From: Qipengyuania sp. JC766
GTDB taxonomy: Bacteria; Pseudomonadota; Alphaproteobacteria; Sphingomonadales; Sphingomonadaceae
Assembly: GCF_040717445.1 (NCBI RefSeq)
Contig: NZ_JBFEFL010000001.1
Location: 372,001-436,000, forward strand
DNA length: 64,000 nt
Reading direction: 5' to 3'
Shown here: positions 63,935 through 64,000 of the stretch, piece by piece
Layout: each line of letters opens with the position of its first letter
How positions within the stretch are numbered: the first letter of the stretch is position 1
The notes under the pieces: model-generated
What the model was told of the DNA's origin: nothing
The model's database searches: none
The model's input: only the letters and a program-made list of their open reading frames with translations
Program-made: the position numbers and the translations under genes

Positions 63935-64000
63935 CTAGTCCTGGTGGCCACTATCGTCCGCGGCCCGCTCGGTCGCCTCGATCGCGGCGGCAATCGCCGC
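63935..64000 (-). CDS. C-terminal end of the gene upstream of rpsA, probably cytidylate kinase
   Basis: The last 21 codons of a minus-strand gene (Ala/Ile-rich AAIAAAIEATERAADD, stop TAG at 63935-63937) that enters from beyond the window. Position directly upstream of rpsA is where cmk usually lies in proteobacteria; the visible part is too short to confirm this by itself. Confidence 0.5.
   Translation of the reverse strand, partial: AAIAAAIEATERAADDSGHQD

Overview
The window is high-GC, gene-dense chromosomal DNA from an alphaproteobacterium, most likely a Sphingomonadales member of the Erythrobacteraceae (Erythrobacter/Altererythrobacter-like). The evidence is a CckA hybrid kinase and CpdR of alphaproteobacterial type, an F0 ATP synthase operon with paired b' and b subunits that is separate from F1, the trpF-trpB-trpA-accD-folC order, SOS boxes of the GTTC-N7-GTTC form upstream of recA and uvrD, and proteins typical of sphingomonads (DUF4139 pair, SapC, DUF6445, IalB-like, DUF2062). 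I see no IS element, prophage, CRISPR array or integrase, and the assignment rests on reading alone.

Layout. 1-12.3 kb: start of an SDR reductase, an APC permease, a methyltransferase/BAAT-hydrolase pair, a spermidine-synthase-like protein, rlmN, an acidic outer-membrane barrel, the coupled slt-greB-ialB-like chain, dapA and an S9 peptidase. 12.3-25.2 kb: smpB, DUF2062, cckA, two tandem DUF4139 exported proteins, recA with an SOS box, a methyltransferase and alaS. 25-36.4 kb: a CPA2 antiporter, a GNAT-nitrilase fusion, icd, tRNA-Val(GAC), cpdR, N-formylglutamate amidohydrolase, sapC with a strongly structured 3' region, an FAD-linked oxidase, a small exported protein and a DEAD-box helicase. 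36.4-45.3 kb: a GST, uvrD with an SOS box, a small repeat-containing exported protein, rsmD-rluB, a Rieske oxygenase overlapping a DUF6445 oxygenase, and an AmpG-like permease. 45.3-54.5 kb: folC, accD, trpA, a tiny membrane protein, trpB, trpF, a lipoprotein, a SIMPL protein, pyrF-lapA and purB. 54.6-64 kb: a DUF3857-transglutaminase-TPR protein, radC, the F0 ATP synthase operon (atpI-B-E-F'-F), gloB, rpsA, and the tail of a gene that is probably cmk.

What stands out. A ~45-nt element occurs three times, always pointing into a downstream gene: the SDR gene, trpA and rpsA. It has a T7 tract followed by a TGGAC / GTCCA / GTCCA module array with 4-nt spacers. In the first two copies it lies at exactly the same distance from the start codon. 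I do not recognise it as a known motif; it is the best candidate for something undescribed. Secondary points are the structured RNA-like 3' region of sapC, two genes whose full length needs a non-AUG start (an ATT start for the exported hydrolase, a CTG start overlapping a stop for greB), a lower-GC insertion with a coupled small membrane-protein gene inside the trp cluster, and a TonB-box-like motif inside one DUF4139 protein.
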